In this document: piece after piece, positions 59,373 through 64,000 of the stretch
Position numbering within the stretch: position 1 is the first letter of the stretch
Layout: each line of letters starts with the position of its first letter
DNA from: Ruegeria faecimaris
GTDB taxonomy: Bacteria > Pseudomonadota > Alphaproteobacteria > Rhodobacterales > Rhodobacteraceae
Direction: 5' to 3'
DNA: 64,000 nucleotides
Assembly (NCBI RefSeq): GCF_900182615.1
Contig: NZ_FXTE01000004.1
Span: 1 to 64,000, forward strand
Program-made: the position numbers and the translations under genes
Notes under the pieces: generated by a model
Told to the model about the DNA's origin: nothing
What the model saw: the letters and a program-made list of their open reading frames with translations, nothing else
Databases searched by the model: none

Positions 59373-60406
59373 AACTGATCTCTGCTTTGGGCGTGGCCCT
59401 GATCTTTCTCTCCAGCTCAATCATGGCTGAAGAAGCTGCCAAGCCGGTAAAGCTGATGGTGGTAAAGGAAACCACGCCTGGGTTCACACGTCAGTTCTTT
59501 GGTCGCGTCGCTGCGCGGCAAACGGTTGATCTGGCCTTTCAGGTGGCTGGACAGATTGTTGAAATGCCAGTGGCTGAAGGATTTGTCATCCCCAAGGGTG
59601 AGCTGATCGCCGAGCTGGATCGTGAGCCGTTCCAGCGCCGCTATGATCGTGCCGTTCTGCAGAAAGATCAGGCGGACCGGACCCTGGCCCGCCTGTCTCG
59701 GCTGCGGGGAACTGCGGCCAGTCAAGTGGCTGTGGACGACTCTGAGACTGCGGCGCAACTGGCTGATATCGCTGTGCGTGACGCGCTTTACGATCTGGAA
59801 CAGGCGACATTGACGGCACCATTTAACGCGCTGGTGTCCAGCCGGGCGGTCGAGGCCTTTACCACTGTTTCCGCAGGTACCCCGATCGTGCGCATCCATG
59901 ATATGTCCGAACTTCGGATTGAGGTCGACGTACCCGAAATTTTGTTTCAACGGTCGGGCCAGCAGGATGACATCACCATCACCGCGAAATTTCCGGTGAG
60001 CGACGAAGTCTTCCCGCTTCAGATCCGCGAATTCGATGCTGAATCTTCAAGCGTCGGTCAAACCTTCCGCATCCAATTTGGCCTGACACCGCCTGAAGGG
60101 CTGCAAATTCTGCCTGGTTCGTCGGCTACTGTGACCGTTCGGGTTAAGGACCAGAAACGGGGAATCTTTGTTCCGCCTACAGCCATTGTGGCCGATGTCG
60201 AAGGGGCGCTGGGCGTAATGGTGTTTTCTCCGACTGGGGTTGACCAAGGGACACTGCGCCGCGTCCCCGTTACCATCGAGCCCACGGAAACTGGTGATGT
60301 CAACGTGCTGGACGGCCTAAGTGACGGGGAAGAAATCGTTGTCGCCGGCGGCGACGTTTTGATTGACGGTCAGGTGGTGCGCCGCTTTACCGGTCTTGCC
60401 AACTAA
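59369..60406 (+). CDS. RND efflux periplasmic adaptor (membrane fusion protein)
   Basis: The 345-residue product begins with a signal peptide (LISALGVALIFLSSSIMA) and has no lipobox cysteine. A lipoyl/biotinyl-like half-motif (GQIVEMPVAEGFVIPKGELI), a helical hairpin (LARLSRLRGTAASQVAVDDS) and beta-barrel and membrane-proximal domains follow, as in HlyD/AcrA proteins. It would link the RND pump to an outer-membrane channel. No outer-membrane TolC gene is in this operon. Confidence 0.92.
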   Translation: MKLISALGVALIFLSSSIMAEEAAKPVKLMVVKETTPGFTRQFFGRVAARQTVDLAFQVAGQIVEMPVAEGFVIPKGELIAELDREPFQRRYDRAVLQKDQADRTLARLSRLRGTAASQVAVDDSETAAQLADIAVRDALYDLEQATLTAPFNALVSSRAVEAFTTVSAGTPIVRIHDMSELRIEVDVPEILFQRSGQQDDITITAKFPVSDEVFPLQIREFDAESSSVGQTFRIQFGLTPPEGLQILPGSSATVTVRVKDQKRGIFVPPTAIVADVEGALGVMVFSPTGVDQGTLRRVPVTIEPTETGDVNVLDGLSDGEEIVVAGGDVLIDGQVVRRFTGLAN

Positions 60407-60417
60407 GGGGCGGATTG

Positions 60418-63400
60418 ATGAACATCGCACGCGCATCCATTGATCGCCCTATCTATACATGGCTGGTCATCCTGATCGCCTTGTTCGGCGGCATCTGGGG
60501 ATTTCTGTCGCTTGGCCGTCTGGAAGATCCAGCCTTCACAATCAAAAACGCCGTCATCGCTACCCAGTATCCGGGGGCAACGGCGGAACAAGTGGCGCTG
60601 GAGGTTTCAGAGCCACTGGAATCCGCCATCCAGCAGATGGGCGAGGTCAAGACAATCACATCAATGAACCAGCCCGGTTTTTCGCTGATCGAGGTCGAGA
60701 TTAACTCAGCTTATGATGGGACCGAGCTGCCGGAGATCTGGACCAAATTGCGCGCCAAGGTCCGTGACGCCTCACGGGAGCTGCCATCGGGGGTGGGTGA
60801 TCCGCTGGTCAATGACGGGTTTGGCGATGTGTTTGGCTTGTTTTATGCGGTCACGGCCGAGGGCTTCTCGGACGCTGAAAAACATGAGCTTTCCACATTT
60901 CTTCGGCGCGAACTACTGACGGTTGACGGTGTCGCGGATGTCGAGGTGATGGGCCTGCCGCAAGAGGCGATCTTTATCGAACCCGACCTGTCTATTTCGG
61001 TGAACCAGAACGTGCCTCTGCAGGCGCTTACCGACGCGATTACAAATGCGGACTCGGTAAACTCGTCGGGGTCATTGCGATCAGAAGATGGCCGGACCGC
61101 GATATTAACCGCCGAAGGGTCCGATACTGTTTCCGCCATTGCTGGCCTTTCTGTTGGATCGCAGGGCCAGGTTATCAACCTGTTCGATATGTCGAATGTA
61201 CATCGTGGTCGCCTAACCGATCCTAATGTCATCATCCGGTTCAACGGGACCGAAGCCTTCACTCTGGGTATTGCTGGGCTTTCGACTGATAATATCGTTG
61301 AGGTCGGCAAGCGTGCTGACGCGAAATTTGCCGAGTTGGATTCTCAGATCCCCTATGGTGTCGAAATCCTGCCGATTTACCAGCAGCACGTCGTTGTTGA
61401 GCAGGCATCGAACGATTTTCTGGTGAACCTCGCGCTGTCGGTCTCTATTGTTGTTGCGGTTTTGGCGCTGTTCATGGGTTGGCGCGCGGCTGTGGTTGTG
61501 GGAACAACTCTGTTGCTGACCGTGGTTGGCACGTTGTTGTTCATGGCATTGTTCTCGATCGAGATGGAACGAATTTCGCTGGGCGCTTTGATCATCGCGA
61601 TGGGTATGTTGGTGGACAACGCCATTGTGGTGGCCGAAGGAATGCAGATTGCAATGCTGCGCGGCAAGAATTCGCGCGATGCGGCGGATGAGGCTGCGGC
61701 CAAAACGCAAATCCCGCTGTTGGGAGCAACGGTGATTGGCATCATGGCTTTTGCCGGGATTGGTCTTAGCCCTGATGCGACGGGTGAGTTCTTGTTTTCG
61801 CTATTTGCTGTTATCGGGATATCGCTGCTGCTGAGCTGGACCCTGGCGCTGACGGTGACTCCGATGCTTGGGCACTATTTCTTCAAGCAGGGCAAAGAAG
61901 GTGAAATTGATGCCTATGGCGGGATCATGTTCCGTGTTTATGGCGCGATCCTAAACTGGGCGCTGCGGTTCCGTTGGATGGTGATTGCAATGCTGGTGGG
62001 CATTACGGTGGTCTGTTTCGCAGGATTTGGCTTGGTCAAACAACAGTTCTTTCCAGACTCGAATACACCGCTGTTTTTCGTGCATTACAACCTGCCGCAG
62101 GGCACACCCATTGCGCGCACCGCCGAGGATATGGCTGTTTTCGAAAACTGGCTGGCGGATCGGGACGATGTGGTATCTGTCACGACATTTGTTGGGCAAG
62201 GAGCAACTCGTTTTTTGTTGACCTACTCTTCGGAAAAACCGAACCCCAGCTACGGTCACATGATCATCCGGACGGAAACATTGGATGACATTCCGGCTTT
62301 GCGGGCGGATCTCGAGGCGTTTGGCTCGGCGCAGTTCCCCGAAGGCAAGTTCCGCACCAAGCGGCTGGTCTTTGGTCCTGGCGGCGGTGATCCAATTCAG
62401 GCCCGTTTCTCGGGAAGCGATCCGGCGGTGCTTCGGCAACTTGCGAATGAGGCTGTGCAGACGATGCGCGCGGCCTCGCCCAATGCGCTGAACGTCTATC
62501 ACGACTGGCGCGAACAAGGGCTGGCTGTCCAGCCAATTTATGCGACCGAACGGGCGCAGACCGCTGGGGTGTCGCGCGAAGATATCGCGGCGACTCTGCA
62601 ATTCTCGACCGATGGGATCACCGGTGGTGTGTTCCGCGAGCGCGACCGCCTGATTCCGATCATCTTGCGCCGCCCGGTGGACGGGGATTATTCGATCGTG
62701 GATCAGGTTGTATTCTCGGACCAGTCGCAGAAATTCGTACCGATCGAGCAGATGGTCGACAGGTTCGAATATAAGGCACTCAATACGCTGGTTCACCGCC
62801 GGGATCGTGTGCTGACCATTACGGTAGGGGCCGACATCCCGCCGGATTTGACAGCTGCGCAGGTTCATTCCGAAGTCCGCACAGCCATCGAAAGCATGGA
62901 GCTGCCAGCGGGCTATCGACTGGAATGGGGTGGAGAGTTCGAGAATGCTGGCGATGCAAATAAAAGCCTGGGTCGTCAGTTGCCGTTGAGCCTGTTGATC
63001 ATGGTTCTGATTTCGGTGCTGATATTCAACGCCATTCGTCAGCCGATCATTATCTGGCTGTTGGTACCGATGTCGGTAAACGGAGTGGTGATCGGTCTGC
63101 TGGGCACGGGTCTGCCGTTCACATTTACGGCGCTACTGGGACTGCTTAGCCTATCGGGGATGCTGATCAAGAATGGTATCGTTTTGGTCGAAGAGATCGA
63201 TTTGGTACGTGCAACCGGGCAGGGGCTGCGTGAATCGATCATCGAGGCTTCGGTCTCGCGTTTGCGCCCCGTGATGCTGGCCGCGATCACGACGATTTTG
63301 GGTATGGCTCCGTTGTTGACGGATGCGTTCTTCAGGTCGATGGCGGTGACCATCATGGGAGGTCTGGCCTTTGCCACGGTCCTTACCATGGTGGCGGCCC

Positions 63401-63468
63401 CTGTGTTCTACATGGTGTTCTTCCTGCCGGAGGAACGGCGCAAGAAACCACCGCAGCCGGTTGTCTAA
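60418..63468 (+). CDS. RND efflux permease (AcrB/MexB-like)
   Basis: The 1016-residue pump has 12 predicted transmembrane helices and two large periplasmic loops. TM4 carries the paired aspartate/asparagine region ALIIAMGMLVDNAIVVAEG, used in proton relay, and TM10 has SLSGMLIKNGIVLVEEIDL. ATG 60418 follows AAGGGGCGG; TTG 60415 is the codon before it. The substrates are unknown. It follows the adaptor gene by 11 bp and is followed by a perfect terminator. Confidence 0.94.
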   Translation: MNIARASIDRPIYTWLVILIALFGGIWGFLSLGRLEDPAFTIKNAVIATQYPGATAEQVALEVSEPLESAIQQMGEVKTITSMNQPGFSLIEVEINSAYDGTELPEIWTKLRAKVRDASRELPSGVGDPLVNDGFGDVFGLFYAVTAEGFSDAEKHELSTFLRRELLTVDGVADVEVMGLPQEAIFIEPDLSISVNQNVPLQALTDAITNADSVNSSGSLRSEDGRTAILTAEGSDTVSAIAGLSVGSQGQVINLFDMSNVHRGRLTDPNVIIRFNGTEAFTLGIAGLSTDNIVEVGKRADAKFAELDSQIPYGVEILPIYQQHVVVEQASNDFLVNLALSVSIVVAVLALFMGWRAAVVVGTTLLLTVVGTLLFMALFSIEMERISLGALIIAMGMLVDNAIVVAEGMQIAMLRGKNSRDAADEAAAKTQIPLLGATVIGIMAFAGIGLSPDATGEFLFSLFAVIGISLLLSWTLALTVTPMLGHYFFKQGKEGEIDAYGGIMFRVYGAILNWALRFRWMVIAMLVGITVVCFAGFGLVKQQFFPDSNTPLFFVHYNLPQGTPIARTAEDMAVFENWLADRDDVVSVTTFVGQGATRFLLTYSSEKPNPSYGHMIIRTETLDDIPALRADLEAFGSAQFPEGKFRTKRLVFGPGGGDPIQARFSGSDPAVLRQLANEAVQTMRAASPNALNVYHDWREQGLAVQPIYATERAQTAGVSREDIAATLQFSTDGITGGVFRERDRLIPIILRRPVDGDYSIVDQVVFSDQSQKFVPIEQMVDRFEYKALNTLVHRRDRVLTITVGADIPPDLTAAQVHSEVRTAIESMELPAGYRLEWGGEFENAGDANKSLGRQLPLSLLIMVLISVLIFNAIRQPIIIWLLVPMSVNGVVIGLLGTGLPFTFTALLGLLSLSGMLIKNGIVLVEEIDLVRATGQGLRESIIEASVSRLRPVMLAAITTILGMAPLLTDAFFRSMAVTIMGGLAFATVLTMVAAPVFYMVFFLPEERRKKPPQPVV

Positions 63469-63472
63469 ATGA

Positions 63473-63508
63473 AAAACCCCCGGTCATGGACCGGGGGTTT
63501 TGCTTTAT
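63473..63508. terminator. Bidirectional terminator after the RND operon and carB
   Basis: AAAACCCCCGGTC/GACCGGGGGTTTT is a perfect 13-bp stem with an ATG loop; A/T-rich flanks suit both strands. Confidence 0.93.
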
Positions 63509-63528
63509 TCTGGTGTAGTGGGGGAAGG

Positions 63529-64000
63529 TCAGCCTTGCAGGGACCTGACCTCGACATCACCCTCGGCCTGCGCCTTGATCGCCAATGCGGCAGCGTGGCT
63601 GGCGGCGGCGGTGGTGAAATAGGGGATCTTGTCATAAAGCGCGATGGACCGGATGGCCTTGCTGTCCTCGACCGCCTGTGCACCTTCGGTGGTATTCATC
63701 ACCAGCTGTACCTGACCATCTTTAAGCATGTCAGCCACGTCGGGGCGACCTTCGTAGACCTTGTTGACCAGATCACAGGCAATACCGTGCTCGGCCAGCC
63801 AGCTTTGCGTTCCGCGGGTGGCGACAAGGGCAAAGCCCTGCGCGGCCAGAACTTGTGCGGCCTCAAGCATGGCAGGCGTCTTGTCGGCATCCTTGATCGA
63901 AATAAACGCACGTCCCGAGGATGGCAGCACCATTCCCGCACCCATCTGTGCCTTGAGGAAGGCGCGGGGGAAGTCGCGGTCCCAGCCCATGACTTCTCCG
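63529..64000 (-). CDS. carB: Carbamoyl-phosphate synthase large subunit, C-terminal end only
   Basis: The last 156 codons are present, ending at 63529. They read GEVMGWDRDFPRAFLKAQMG, then the MGS-like allosteric domain (FISIKDADK, VATRGTQSWLAEHGI, LVMNTTEG). The sequence continues without a start codon past base 64000, so the gene is cut by the window edge. CarB makes carbamoyl phosphate for arginine and pyrimidine synthesis. Confidence 0.95.
   Translation of the reverse strand, partial: GEVMGWDRDFPRAFLKAQMGAGMVLPSSGRAFISIKDADKTPAMLEAAQVLAAQGFALVATRGTQSWLAEHGIACDLVNKVYEGRPDVADMLKDGQVQLVMNTTEGAQAVEDSKAIRSIALYDKIPYFTTAAASHAAALAIKAQAEGDVEVRSLQG

Overview
The window is a stretch of chromosome from an alphaproteobacterium of the order Rhodobacterales, most likely the Roseobacter group (Ruegeria-like). 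This is inferred from the gene families present: DUF2125, DUF1150, DUF465, DUF2161, a Hint-domain protein, a fused ATP sulfurylase/APS kinase, an F1 operon atpHAGDC without F0 genes, and groESL with a CIRCE element. It is dense, mostly housekeeping DNA. I found no rRNA, tRNA, CRISPR array, insertion sequence or prophage. Both ends cut genes: the 3' end of gcvP on the left and the 3' end of carB (minus strand) on the right.

Layout. 1-5 kb: gcvP tail, a GlxA-like regulator, a small hypothetical protein, rpsD with a structured leader, then an Lrp regulator divergent from a class V aminotransferase. 5-16.5 kb: a hisC-tyrC-extensin operon with ATGA overlaps, DUF2125, a ChaC-like cyclotransferase, a two-gene MotA/MotB-like motor pair, clpA, gloB and a methyltransferase. 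16.8-21.7 kb: atpHAGDC, ended by a strong terminator, then an H-type lectin gene. 22-31.3 kb: mostly minus-strand metabolism (rpiB, prs, ltaE-ycgN-ribF, maoC, a HAD hydrolase, ppaC, a TraB/GumN protein), interrupted by a plus-strand isomerase/hydrolase pair. 31.4-44.3 kb: DUF2161, groESL, a DMT exporter, a lipase-like hydrolase with a lone phnM, purE/proC-like/purK, DUF465, hsp20-DUF1150, phzF-GT10 and sat-cysC.

44.5-64 kb: a membrane-anchored [2Fe-2S] adenylate cyclase, a RES-domain protein behind trxB, an AsnC regulator, a Hint protein, an inverted-repeat-rich gap of about 0.7 kb, lgt-midA-pgeF, ubiK, ybjN, proC-csaA-2-hydroxyacid dehydrogenase, tdk, a small helix-turn-helix-like protein, a KAS III-like enzyme divergent from a marR-adaptor-RND efflux operon, and carB.

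Regulation visible in the DNA includes two heat-shock promoters (groESL, which also has CIRCE, and hsp20), three operator-like elements beside regulator genes (Lrp, AsnC, MarR) and several perfect intrinsic terminators. The most interesting items are the non-flagellar motor pair with an unusually long periplasmic coiled coil, the cyclase that joins a histidine-rich membrane domain to a ferredoxin and a catalytic domain, and the three-hairpin rpsD leader.
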